Notes: generated by a model from the sequence alone, not told the origin. DNA of 64,000 bases from Robinsoniella peoriensis (GCF_042680125.1 NZ_JBHTNY010000003.1), one strand, 5' to 3'; positions 35,046-42,534 are shown, numbered from the stretch's first letter. Made by a program: numbers and translations.

Positions 35046-35077
35046 AGAATACCTAATTTATTGGGTATTCTTTTTTT
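35046..35077 (+). terminator. Terminator of tRNA-Leu(UAA)
   Basis: AGAATACC pairs with GGTATTCT and is followed by seven T. Confidence 0.9.
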
Positions 35078-35186
35078 GTTCAATCAAACTGTGCTATTTT
35101 TTACTCCCCCCTCTCAGGTTACGAGATTAGTTTGTGGGAGATTGGTCCCGGATGAAGGGCTCGTAGCGGGCTACGTAACCCAATCT

Positions 35187-35443
35187 TTTCATTTTCCATA
35201 TAATTTTCTTAATAGAATCACAAGCTTTTTTAGAAATGCTTTATTCCCACGTCATAATCTTGACACAAATATTCGATATACTAATATCATCAAATGAAGG
35301 ACAGCGGTTTCACAACATAAATAAATTAACTTACCTATCGTGGACTGCCGTTGGACTTCGACTAACAATTATCCAAACAATATTGGTTAACATAAACTTT
35401 TTCATAACTCAGCCCTGTACTCACAGTACAGGGCTCTCCCTCC
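35187..35443 (+). ncRNA. Putative structured small RNA, copy A
   Basis: About 255 bp that recur at 35580-35838. Shared parts: an upstream AT-rich block with TTCTTAATA and AAGCTTTTTTA, the box GACACAAAT-TTCG-TATACT (TATACT at 35277-35282), a first stem CAGCGG (35302-35307) with CCGTTG (35348-35353), GGACTTCGAC, and a strong 10-bp final hairpin (35412-35434) followed by CTCCCTC. Stems are kept while their bases differ between copies, as expected for a folded RNA. No protein-coding frame of size is present. Transcript start and function are unknown. Confidence 0.6.
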
Positions 35444-35579
35444 GTTCAGAGATATAAAAAAATATCGCAGCCACGAGCCAACCATGATCACCCAGTCCGA
35501 TTTATCAGGTTGAAATCCGTAAAAATTAATGGGTATCATCAGCATAAGCAAAAAATATTTATGAGAACCAGACTCTATC
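35444..35579. other. Spacer between the two RNA copies
   Basis: On the minus strand this holds a short hydrophobic frame (KYFLLMLMIPINFYGFQPDK...) with no start or ribosome site, possibly the end of a lost membrane-protein gene. Otherwise nothing recognisable. Confidence 0.35.
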
Positions 35580-35838
35580 TATTTCATATTTCCCTACCAA
35601 TTTCTTAATACAATCTAAAGCTTTTTTATAAATCATTTATTTCTCTGCCACACTTCGGACACAAATCTTCGGTATACTATATATATCAAATGAAGAACAG
35701 CGGTTTTACCTAACACCTTGTTATGTGAGCTGCCGCTGGACTTCGACAAACAACTATCCTATTATTGGTTTATATAAAATCTTTTTCATAACTCTGCCAG
35801 TACTGTTAACAGTACTGGCCTCCCTCTTTTTATGGACC
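35580..35838 (+). ncRNA. Putative structured small RNA, copy B
   Basis: Second copy of the element at 35187-35443, offset by about 395 bp in the same orientation. Stem CAGCGG (35698-35703) pairs with CCGCTG (35733-35738); GGACTTCGAC is identical; the final hairpin GCCAGTACTG-TTAA-CAGTACTGGC (35796-35819) is followed by CCTCCCTCTTTTT, a proper intrinsic terminator. TATACT is at about 35673-35678 with the same upstream GGACACAAATCTTCGG box. The small gene at 35924 starts 86 bp further on. Confidence 0.6.
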
Positions 35839-35923
35839 TTTTTTACTTTTTTTCTGTCCATTTTTTCCCATGCATAATAAACTATAAATTACGAAATACT
35901 ATCTCAAAAAAGGAGTGTGTATT

Positions 35924-36076
35924 ATGGAAACTAAAAATACTAATAAAAATGATTATAAGTTTGCAGATATTAATGAATCCTGCAAAAGTGATATTGATGC
36001 ATTAGAAAGCACTATCAGTAATAAGTTAAATAAACAAATTGCCATCGTTGCATACGAACAATCGGAAGAGGAATAA
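35924..36076 (+). CDS. Unrecognised 50-residue acidic small protein
   Basis: METKNTNKNDYKFADINESC... ending YEQSEEE. AAGGAG sits nine bases before the ATG and a strong terminator follows the stop, so this is a complete small gene. It is hydrophilic, with a probable central helix (about 15-40) and one cysteine; there is no signal peptide or membrane helix. It directly follows the two RNA copies and shares their direction. No family recognised. Confidence 0.65.
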   Translation: METKNTNKNDYKFADINESCKSDIDALESTISNKLNKQIAIVAYEQSEEE

Positions 36077-36080
36077 TAAT

Positions 36081-36137
36081 AATGTGGCTGCCGTAAATCC
36101 TTAAGATGTACGGCAGCCACATTACTTTTTTATTTTT
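36081..36137 (+). terminator. Terminator of the 50-residue gene
   Basis: GTGGCTGCCGTA pairs with TACGGCAGCCAC and is followed by TTACTTTTTTATTTTT; 12-bp GC-rich stem. Confidence 0.9.
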
Positions 36138-36304
36138 GAGGGAGTCAGACTGGTAACGTCGTGGGGTTTTACCAGACTGAACGAGTTGTGAAATATACCA
36201 GCTTCCGCTAATATAATTTGTATATTAACATATTTATACAAAATTCGCAATAATCTAAATATAGAAATTTGTGTTATAATCCAAAAATTTTCTTGTTATA
36301 AAAT
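36138..36304 (-). other. Non-coding stretch with hairpin; possible minus-strand small RNA
   Basis: CTGGTAA (36152-36158) pairs with TTACCAG (about 36169-36175). Read leftward the hairpin is followed by TCTGACTCCCTC and an A-rich tract, echoing the hairpin-plus-CTCCCTC ends of the RNA copies A and B. AT-rich sequence to the right could hold a promoter, but none is clear. Confidence 0.3.
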
Positions 36305-36344
36305 GACCCTGCCGGAAGAAGATATACACTTCCCCCAACAGGGC
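36305..36344 (-). terminator. Terminator of the 52-residue membrane protein gene
   Basis: GCCCTG...GGAAG pairs with CTTCC...CAGGGT on the minus strand with an interior loop, then ATTTTATAAC. Confidence 0.65.
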
Positions 36345-36462
36345 AGAATATGATATTTCCTTTTTCTTTTGTTTCTCTACCTGTCAGGAGCCCCCCGGCA
36401 CCACTTTAGAGCACTTTATCTGTGCTAATACGGCTTTCTTTCTCATATAGTATCCAAGAATC

Positions 36463-36621
36463 TTATTTACTGTTGTATTTACGCAAATATTCTATTTGCT
36501 CCCGATCTTCCTGATCTTTGTCTTTTGAATTACCGGATACCTGACATAAGGCTATTACAAAAACGCCGCTCGCCATTCCGGCAAAAAACAACCCGAATCC
36601 CATCAATATCTCCAGACCCAT
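36463..36621 (-). CDS. DUF3789-like small membrane protein
   Basis: 52 residues from the ATG at 36621, with GGGGGA eight bases upstream. One hydrophobic helix (MGFGLFFAGMASGVFVIALC, about 7-26) is followed by a charged tail (KDKDQEDREQIEYLRKYN). The helix-CQVS junction resembles the DUF3789 family of tiny membrane proteins, of unknown role. It has its own terminator. Confidence 0.6.
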   Translation of the reverse strand: MGLEILMGFGLFFAGMASGVFVIALCQVSGNSKDKDQEDREQIEYLRKYNSK

Positions 36622-36724
36622 ATGACAATCCCCCTGTAAGAATACACTTCTCTATTTATAATAATATGATAGACATATTTTTTTATACTTAATCACAGAA
36701 AGAATTAAATTTTCATATTAATCG

Positions 36725-36771
36725 CAAAAAAATCCTGGAGACCGTGATTGTAAGCCAGTCTTCAGGATTTC
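36725..36771 (-). terminator. Terminator of the 63-residue gene
   Basis: AAATCCTGAAGAC pairs with GTCTCCAGGATTT across a 19-base loop and is followed on the minus strand by a T-run. Confidence 0.8.
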
Positions 36772-36790
36772 TTAATTGAATTTGATTTTT

Positions 36791-36982
36791 TTACGACGGT
36801 ATTACTTTAATTGTCCATGCATAACCATTCTTTGTCCATACTTTGTAGTCATTATCTTTATGATTATAAGTAATGTGATCCAATTCAGGATTTGCATTAA
36901 CATTTATAATATTCATATACTCTATGGGATTCAGCTCCCAGTTTCTGCTTCGCAGATATGAATCAATTTCGTGACTGTACAT
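36791..36982 (-). CDS. Unrecognised 63-residue protein
   Basis: Starts at the ATG at 36982, with AGGAGG eight bases upstream, and ends before a good terminator, so it is a complete gene. The sequence (MYSHEIDSYLRSRNWELNP... WTKNGYAWTIKVIPS) is rich in aromatic residues and Asn; the N-terminal half looks helical and the end beta-rich. No signal peptide. The spacer upstream is a 12-bp tandem repeat that would lie in the leader or promoter region. Confidence 0.65.
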   Translation of the reverse strand: MYSHEIDSYLRSRNWELNPIEYMNIINVNANPELDHITYNHKDNDYKVWTKNGYAWTIKVIPS

Positions 36983-37002
36983 CTGATGCCCTCCTGTCTG
37001 TG

Positions 37003-37074
37003 TTTTATTTTGTGCTTTATCTTGTGCTTTATTTTGTGCTTTATCTTGTACTTTATTTTGTGTTCTATTTTTCT
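37003..37074. repeat. Tandem 12-bp repeat, six units
   Basis: Variations on TTATTTTGTGCT alternating with TTATCTTGTGCT, which makes a 24-bp higher-order unit. It stands 20 bp upstream of the 63-residue gene's start, between that gene and the probable promoter. Confidence 0.85.
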
Positions 37075-37250
37075 ATTCTGTATTATTTCTTCTTAATCTT
37101 ATTTTACCAATCTTATTTTGTATTTAAAATAGAAATTTTTATCGATTTGTGGTAATATTTTATCTTCTTTTGTAAATCTTTCGGTTTTTTAACTGGAAAA
37201 CAGGTTGTAATTAGATCTGATTACGGCCTGTCCACCACTATTTATCGTAC

Positions 37251-37290
37251 AAAAAACGGAAGCCAACCACATAAAATGTTTAGGCTTCCG
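37251..37290 (-). terminator. Terminator of tRNA-Asn
   Basis: CGGAAGCC pairs with GGCTTCCG around an 18-base loop; a six-T run follows on the minus strand. Confidence 0.8.
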
Positions 37291-37341
37291 CAAATAATCT
37301 TCATTATGAAATTCTCTTATTCAGAAAATAAGCAGTAAAAA

Positions 37342-37413
37342 CTCCCCGAGTTGGGCTCGAACCAACAACCCTTCGGTTAACAGCCGAATGCTCTACCATT
37401 GAGCTATCGAGGA
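37342..37413 (-). tRNA. tRNA-Asn (anticodon GUU)
   Basis: 72 nt cloverleaf: acceptor TCCTCGA/TCGGGGA with one G-U pair, D arm AGCTCAATGGTAGAGC, anticodon loop CTGTTAA closed by TTCGG/CCGAA, T loop GTTCGAG, discriminator G. CCA is not encoded. Confidence 0.95.
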
Positions 37414-37543
37414 ATACAAATCATATTATAAACCTTATATGAAATATGTCAAGAGGGTTTTCGCACTTTTTCAAAGAATTCGATCGTCTTTTTACAACAA
37501 AATTCCCCGAAGATTAAGTATCCCCGGGGTATCTAAAACACTA

Positions 37544-37900
37544 TTATGCCAATTTAGATTTAGCCAGCTCTGCAAGTGTTGCAAAACCTTCTGCATCATT
37601 AACAGCCATATCAGCTAAGATTTTTCTATTCATTTCAACTTCAGCAAGTTTTAATCCATACATAAATTTGCTGTAGGATAATCCGTTGATTCTAGCTGCT
37701 GCGTTGATACGAGCGATCCATAACTGTCTGAACTGACGTTTTCTTTCTTTTCTTCCTGCATAAGAGCTTGTCAATGCTCTCATTACGGACTGTTTTGCTA
37801 CTTTATACTGTTTAGATCTGGCACCTCTGTAACCTTTTGCCAGCTTTAATGTTCTATTATGTCTTTTTTTAGCGTTCATTCCGCCTTTAATTCTTGCCAT
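37544..37900 (-). CDS. rplT: 50S ribosomal protein L20
   Basis: 118 residues, MARIKGGMNAKKRHNRTLKL..., highly basic with the QLWIARINAAARINGLSYSKF signature. L20 binds 23S rRNA early in assembly and represses its own operon by binding the infC leader in Firmicutes. Third gene of infC-rpmI-rplT. AGGAGG precedes the ATG. Confidence 0.98.
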   Translation of the reverse strand: MARIKGGMNAKKRHNRTLKLAKGYRGARSKQYKVAKQSVMRALTSSYAGRKERKRQFRQLWIARINAAARINGLSYSKFMYGLKLAEVEMNRKILADMAVNDAEGFATLAELAKSKLA

Positions 37901-37925
37901 GTCTTATTTCCTCCTTCGCCTACTC

Positions 37926-38123
37926 TTATAAATAAGGTAAAATCTTCTTCATGTTTTTGAAATTTGTAGCATCTGTGATGATTGCTTTTCTTAAGTTTCT
38001 TTTTCTCTTGGCAGATTTTTTGGTTAAGATATGGCGCTTATAAGCTTTATTTCTTTTTAATTTACCTGTACCTGTTTTTTTGAAACGTTTCGCAGCTGCT
38101 CTGCTTGTTTTGATCTTTGGCAT
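37926..38123 (-). CDS. rpmI: 50S ribosomal protein L35
   Basis: 65 residues, MPKIKTSRAAAKRFKKTGTG..., the usual length and start of L35, very basic. Lies 25 bp before rplT and 51 bp after infC in the standard order. AGGAGG lies upstream of the ATG. Confidence 0.98.
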   Translation of the reverse strand: MPKIKTSRAAAKRFKKTGTGKLKRNKAYKRHILTKKSAKRKRNLRKAIITDATNFKNMKKILPYL

Positions 38124-38174
38124 TGTATATGTTCCTCCTTATATTTAGACTTATCTATTTTAACTAAAAAATTC

Positions 38175-38684
38175 TTAACTACGTTTTTCAGTTAAAAACA
38201 TCATAATGCTTCTGCCTTCCATTTTGGCCGGCTTATCCACTACTGCAATGTCTTCAAGTTCTTTTGCAAAATCATCCAGAATATGCCTGCTGCTCTGGAT
38301 ATGTGCCATTTCTCTACCTCTAAAACGAAGTGTTACCTTTACTTTGTTGCCTTTTTGAATAAACTTTCTGGCAGCACTTACTTTTGTATTCAAGTCATTT
38401 ACATCGATATTTGGCGATAAACGAACTTCCTTTACATCAATAACCTTTTGCTTTTTCTTCGCTTCTTTTTCTTTTCTCACCAGTTCGTAACGATACTTTC
38501 CGTAATCGATAATCTTACAAACAGGCGGTTTCGCTGTCGGAGCGATTTTAACCAGGTCTAATTCTGCTTCTTTAGCCAGTCTCATTGCCTCTTTTGTAGG
38601 CATAACACCTAATTGTTCTCCGTTTTCACCAATCAAACGGATCTCTCTGTCTCTGATTTGCTCGTTAATCATTAATTCGCTAAT
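38175..38684 (-). CDS. infC: Translation initiation factor IF-3, ATT start
   Basis: 169 residues when begun at the ATT at 38684 (ISELMINEQIRDREIRLIG). GGAGG lies nine bases upstream of that ATT; the first ATG, at 38672, would be 21 bases away. Unusual AUU-class starts are well known for infC, where IF-3 itself rejects them and so represses its own synthesis. The N domain (IRDREIRLIGENGEQLGVM), linker and C domain with VKVTLRFRGREMAH are all present. IF-3 keeps the ribosomal subunits apart and proofreads initiator tRNA. Confidence 0.92.
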   Translation of the reverse strand: MSELMINEQIRDREIRLIGENGEQLGVMPTKEAMRLAKEAELDLVKIAPTAKPPVCKIIDYGKYRYELVRKEKEAKKKQKVIDVKEVRLSPNIDVNDLNTKVSAARKFIQKGNKVKVTLRFRGREMAHIQSSRHILDDFAKELEDIAVVDKPAKMEGRSIMMFLTEKRS

Positions 38685-38689
38685 TGTCT

Positions 38690-38880
38690 TGCACCTCCAT
38701 AAAATGCTTGAAATAAATACCACTTCGCTGCTAATTATCCGCATAAAAAAAGTGGATAGATAGACTATCCACATAATATTCCCATAGAACGTTCCTATGT
38801 AACATATTAACCGATAGTCACCTCTGTGCTACGGTGAGAGTGGATACTCTACTTTGATTTCTTGTAACCTTATTTACTTT
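38690..38880 (-). promoter_or_regulatory. infC-rpmI-rplT leader with attenuator
   Basis: The minus-strand leader contains a terminator, GTGGATAGTCTATCTATCCAC (38752-38772 with T-run to 38744), preceded by further sequences able to pair (TAACATATTAACC region and a CACCGTAG/CTATCGGTTAA block). Position and layout match the L20-type autoregulatory leader of Firmicutes, in which L20 binding promotes termination. Confidence 0.75.
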
Positions 38881-38936
38881 ACCACATTCAAAATTTATTG
38901 TCAACTATTAATTTATTATTTTAACACGTACATCAG

Positions 38937-38966
38937 AAAAGCAGCTCTAACTTCCGAGCCGCTTTT
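38937..38966 (-). terminator. Terminator of the DUF1540 gene
   Basis: AAAAGCGGCTC pairs with GAGCTGCTTTT on the minus strand with one mismatch, 17 bp past the stop. Confidence 0.75.
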
Positions 38967-38982
38967 CCTTATACTTCACAAA

Positions 38983-39297
38983 TTATTTTTCTTCGAAGCT
39001 TGCGCATTCTGTCTGGTCGCAATGCTTTGCAGCTGCACCGGCTATACCGATCTTATCTGCACTGCATTTACAGGATTCATTGAATGTGCAGTTACGTGCT
39101 TCACAGTCTACATCAATCTTCTGACATGGAGTTCCCATGGAACTTCTGGCATTGTCACCTTTTCTTTCCCTGAAACTGGAACAACATGTTTCCTGGCATT
39201 TTTCTGCATGGTCTCCACCAACCTGGATATCACCTTTGCAGCAACACTCTGCATCGTTATATACACAACTTTGAGCGGAACATACTAATAATGGCAT
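38983..39297 (-). CDS. Cysteine-rich protein with two DUF1540 domains
   Basis: 104 residues, 17 cysteines. Two repeats of the DUF1540 pattern: CSAQSCVYNDAECC...C-x-ETCCSSF (about 6-43) and CEARNCTFNESCKC...CDQTECASF (about 66-101). The domain probably binds a metal such as zinc or iron; its function is unknown but it is common in Clostridia, including spore and stress gene sets. A clear AGGAGG precedes the start and a terminator follows, so it is a single-gene unit. Confidence 0.85.
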   Translation of the reverse strand: MPLLVCSAQSCVYNDAECCCKGDIQVGGDHAEKCQETCCSSFRERKGDNARSSMGTPCQKIDVDCEARNCTFNESCKCSADKIGIAGAAAKHCDQTECASFEEK

Positions 39298-39374
39298 GAT
39301 ACTACCTCCTTTGATTTATTTGGGATAGTATCTGCCTTTTTAGATTTTTTATTCGTTAATATTTTAGAGCGTGA

Positions 39375-41327
39375 TCAATCTTCCACTTCGATTTTACGGA
39401 TTTCTTTTGTACGGATCTCTTTACAGATATCATCTATAAAAGTATCCAGGGCTTTTTGCCCTTCATCCCCTTTAAATCTGCTTCTTACAGAAACTACGCC
39501 GTCTTCTTCTTCTTTCGCACCTACTACCAGCATATAAGGCACTTTGTCCAGACGGGCTTCACGGATTTTATAACCAATCTTTTCGGAACGTTCATCTGTT
39601 GTACAGCGGATGCCGTTTAATTTCAACTGGTCTTCCACTTTTTTTGCGTAATCATGATATTTTTCAGAAATCGGGAGTACACGTACTTGTTCCGGACACA
39701 GCCATGTAGGGAATTTTCCTGCATATTTTTCAATCAGCCATGCAAGTGTCCTTTCATAGCAGCCCATGCTTGTTCTGTGGATAATAAACGGACGTTTCTT
39801 TTCGCCGTCTTTATCTACATAATACATATCGAACTGCTCAGCCAATGCAAAATCTAACTGAATCGTAATCATGGTATCTTCTTTACCATAGACATTTTTC
39901 GCCTGGATATCCAGTTTTGGTCCGTAGAATGCTGCTTCTCCATCGGCTTCTACAAATGGAAGTCCCAGCTCTAATAGCATTTCACGCATTACACCCTGGG
40001 ATTCTTCCCAATATGCTGCATCTCCAATATATTTTTCTGTATTGTTTGGATCCCATTTGGACAAACGGTATGTTACATCATTTTCCAATCCCAGAGTCTT
40101 AAGGCAATACAGTGCCAGATTTACACATCCTTTGAACTCTTCGTGTATCTGCTCCGGAGTCATGATTAAATGTCCTTCAGAAATGGTAAACTGACGTACT
40201 CTGGTAAGTCCATGCATTTCTCCGGATTCCTCATTCCTGAATAATGTAGAGGTTTCGCCATAACGCAGCGGCAGATCACGATAGCTCTTCTGGCTTGCTT
40301 TATATACATAATACTGGAATGGACAGGTCATCGGACGAAGTGCAAATACTTCGTCGTCCTTTTCCTCGTCTCCCAGAACAAACATCCCATCTTTATAGTG
40401 ATCCCAGTGACCGGAAATCTTATACAGATCACTTTTTGCCATTAATGGCGTTTTCGTTCTCACATAGCCTCTTTTTTCTTCTTCGTCTTCGATCCATCTC
40501 TGCAATGTCTGGATGATGGTTACTCCCTTAGGCATAATAAGGGGCAAACCCTGACCAATTACGTCTACCGTAGTGAATAGTTCCATTTCACGGCCCAGTT
40601 TATTATGGTCACGTTTTTTTGCTTCTTCCATCTGTAACAGATATGCATTTAATTCATCTTTTTTCGCAAATGCTGTTCCGTAAATACGTGCAAGCATTTT
40701 ATTTTTTTCGTTTCCTCTCCAATATGCACCGGAAGAAGACGTCAGTTTAAATGCTTTGATAGACTTTGTGCTCATTAAATGAGGTCCTGCACAGAGATCT
40801 GTGAAATCTCCCTGACGATAAAAAGAGATAATTGAATCTTCCGGAAGATCCCGGATTAATTCTACTTTGTAAGGCTCACCTTTTTCTTCCATAAACTGGA
40901 TCGCTTCTGCTCTTGGCAAAGTGAATTTCTCAAGCTTTGCTCCTTCTTTGATGATTTTCTTCATTTCTTTTTCAATATTATCAAGGTCATCTCTGGAGAA
41001 TGGCTCATGATCAAAGTCATAATAAAAACCGGTGTCAATAGATGGCCCAATTGCCAGTTTTGCTTCCGGATAAAGGCGCTTTACAGCCTCTGCCAGCACA
41101 TGGGACGTGGTATGGCGCAGCGCCGCCAATCCCTTTTCATCATTTGCAGTTAATATAGAGAGTTCACAATCCCGATCTACGACTGTACGCAGATCCACAA
41201 CCTCTCCATTTACTTCTCCGGCACATGCCATTCTTGCCAGTCCTTCACTGATATCCAAAGCGATATCATGTACGGATTTACTTTCTTCATATTCTTTTTT
41301 TGATCCATCTTTTAATGTAATAATCAT
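39375..41327 (-). CDS. thrS: Threonyl-tRNA synthetase
   Basis: 650 residues from the ATG at 41327 (MIITLKDGSKKEYEESKSVH); the ribosome site is weak (GGG...). Order: TGS domain 1-62, editing domain with HTTSH and later CAGPHLMST, catalytic core with FYRQGDF, MTCPFQYYVYK, EMHGLTRVRQFTISEGH and the class II motif 3 MGCYERTLAWLIE, then the anticodon domain (ARLDKVPYMLVVGAKEEE). It charges tRNA-Thr and removes serine mischarging. It is controlled by the T-box just upstream. Confidence 0.97.
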   Translation of the reverse strand: MIITLKDGSKKEYEESKSVHDIALDISEGLARMACAGEVNGEVVDLRTVVDRDCELSILTANDEKGLAALRHTTSHVLAEAVKRLYPEAKLAIGPSIDTGFYYDFDHEPFSRDDLDNIEKEMKKIIKEGAKLEKFTLPRAEAIQFMEEKGEPYKVELIRDLPEDSIISFYRQGDFTDLCAGPHLMSTKSIKAFKLTSSSGAYWRGNEKNKMLARIYGTAFAKKDELNAYLLQMEEAKKRDHNKLGREMELFTTVDVIGQGLPLIMPKGVTIIQTLQRWIEDEEEKRGYVRTKTPLMAKSDLYKISGHWDHYKDGMFVLGDEEKDDEVFALRPMTCPFQYYVYKASQKSYRDLPLRYGETSTLFRNEESGEMHGLTRVRQFTISEGHLIMTPEQIHEEFKGCVNLALYCLKTLGLENDVTYRLSKWDPNNTEKYIGDAAYWEESQGVMREMLLELGLPFVEADGEAAFYGPKLDIQAKNVYGKEDTMITIQLDFALAEQFDMYYVDKDGEKKRPFIIHRTSMGCYERTLAWLIEKYAGKFPTWLCPEQVRVLPISEKYHDYAKKVEDQLKLNGIRCTTDERSEKIGYKIREARLDKVPYMLVVGAKEEEDGVVSVRSRFKGDEGQKALDTFIDDICKEIRTKEIRKIEVED

Positions 41328-41505
41328 TTTACTACCCATTACATGCTGCAGGCTTTTCTGCAGCACGCCACAAATTAAAATGTGGTTACCTTTCTTTTTT
41401 ATTTCAGCTTTAACAACATGTATCACGCAGGCTTTCTTACTGCATACCAGATATACAGTATCATTTACACAGATTTACTTTTGTACAGGGATAGTATTTC
41501 CACGC

Positions 41506-41745
41506 AAAAAGTCCCTGGACCATACCTGCCGGTACGATCCAGGGACGAGTATTCTTACTCGCGGTTCCACCCTGATTGTTTCTAAGAAACCACTTCATTT
41601 TGATGATAACGGGATCACCGGACCGGATTAGGGTCACTCAGAGGCAGTTTTCAAATGTTTCCTAACAGGATATTTCCAGCACCAATCCCTCTCTGGGTTA
41701 TTCCGCATTTTACTCTTCTCTTCAACGTATTAACATTATCTACCC
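41506..41745 (-). promoter_or_regulatory. T-box riboswitch of thrS
   Basis: The minus strand carries AGGGTGGAACCGCG (41560-41573), the diagnostic T-box sequence, then a terminator, GTCCCTGGATC...GTCCAGGGAC with T-run (41506-41546). Stem I upstream contains the AGAGAGGGA bulge region and GNTG-like elements. Uncharged tRNA-Thr binding should favour the antiterminator. I cannot fix the specifier codon with certainty; ACT and ACC both occur near the expected place. Confidence 0.95.
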
Positions 41746-41748
41746 TTG

Positions 41749-41776
41749 ATTATAGCATTTAAGCTTCATTTGTCAA
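41749..41776 (-). promoter_or_regulatory. thrS promoter
   Basis: On the minus strand TTGACA (41771-41776), 16 bp, TATAAT (41749-41754), a perfect consensus pair just before the T-box leader; its -35 is only about 15 bp from the stop of the upstream gene. Confidence 0.9.
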
Positions 41777-41790
41777 CACCTGAAATTAAT

Positions 41791-42534
41791 TTAAATATTT
41801 CCAACCAGTTTTTCTTTTACCAAAGCAAAAAATTCCCGCAACAGATAATGGACTTGAAATCTTGGATCGGAAGCCGCCGCAATTCCGGACAGATTTGTAT
41901 ATCCCTGTTTCTCCCCCAGCTGCATTGCACGAAACACATGGAAATTATTTGTTACAATACCGACTTTGGCATCTTTACTTCCAATTACCTGTGCACTGTA
42001 TTTTAAATTTTCTTCCGTGCTGGTAGATTTATCTTCCAAAATAAGCCGGCTTTCTTCGATTCCCTCAGCTGACAGGTACCGTCTCATTGCCTCTGCCTCG
42101 GTGATATTTTCCCCCGGACCCTTTCCGCCGGAAAGAACGGCCTTGCTGTCCGTATTTTCTTTCAAGTATTCTGCTGCTGCTTCCAGACGCAATGTCAATG
42201 CTTTACTGGGTACTTCCCCTTTCACCTGGGCTCCCAGAATCACCACGTAGTCCAGATTCTTTTCACCATGCTGAAACATGCCGGTAAAAATAAATATTTC
42301 CACAAGCAAGAACACAAATAGTCCCACTGCCAATACCCCGCCAAAAATCACTTTGCACCACGAGGGAAAAAGATGTACACCCGGATGGGTTTTACAATAA
42401 TGACTGAAAAAGGCAAGTCCAAAAAACACGGCCGCTCCACAAAGCCATATAATTGAAAAATCCATTCCTACGCTGACTAAAATCACAAAATATAGCAATG
42501 ATGCTGCTCCTAAAATCAACCATAAAATCTGCAT
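41791..42534 (-). CDS. YdcF-family (DUF218) membrane protein
   Basis: 247 residues. Four hydrophobic helices at about 1-100, then a DUF218 domain with LDYVVILGAQVKGEVPSKAL, AVLSGGKGPGENITEAEAM and STSTEENLKYS. DUF218/YdcF/SanA proteins are implicated in cell-envelope processes (Ellin/vancomycin sensitivity class) and can bind SAM in YdcF. The domain should be extracytoplasmic or membrane-proximal. GGAGGC lies upstream of the ATG. It abuts the thrS promoter and has no visible terminator. Confidence 0.9.
   Translation of the reverse strand: MQILWLILGAASLLYFVILVSVGMDFSIIWLCGAAVFFGLAFFSHYCKTHPGVHLFPSWCKVIFGGVLAVGLFVFLLVEIFIFTGMFQHGEKNLDYVVILGAQVKGEVPSKALTLRLEAAAEYLKENTDSKAVLSGGKGPGENITEAEAMRRYLSAEGIEESRLILEDKSTSTEENLKYSAQVIGSKDAKVGIVTNNFHVFRAMQLGEKQGYTNLSGIAAASDPRFQVHYLLREFFALVKEKLVGNI

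Noticed and set aside
35260..35282. TTGACA plus TATACT as a sigma-A promoter for RNA copy A
   Set aside because: The spacing is only 11 bp and the TTGACA is not kept in copy B.
35294..35320. Micro-ORF beginning ATGAAG in both RNA copies (MKDSGFTT / MKNSGFT)
   Set aside because: No ribosome site precedes it and the identity follows from the RNA stem sequence.
36958..37155. Plus-strand ORF of Phe, Leu and Tyr repeats
   Set aside because: It is a translation of the 12-bp tandem repeat without start signals.
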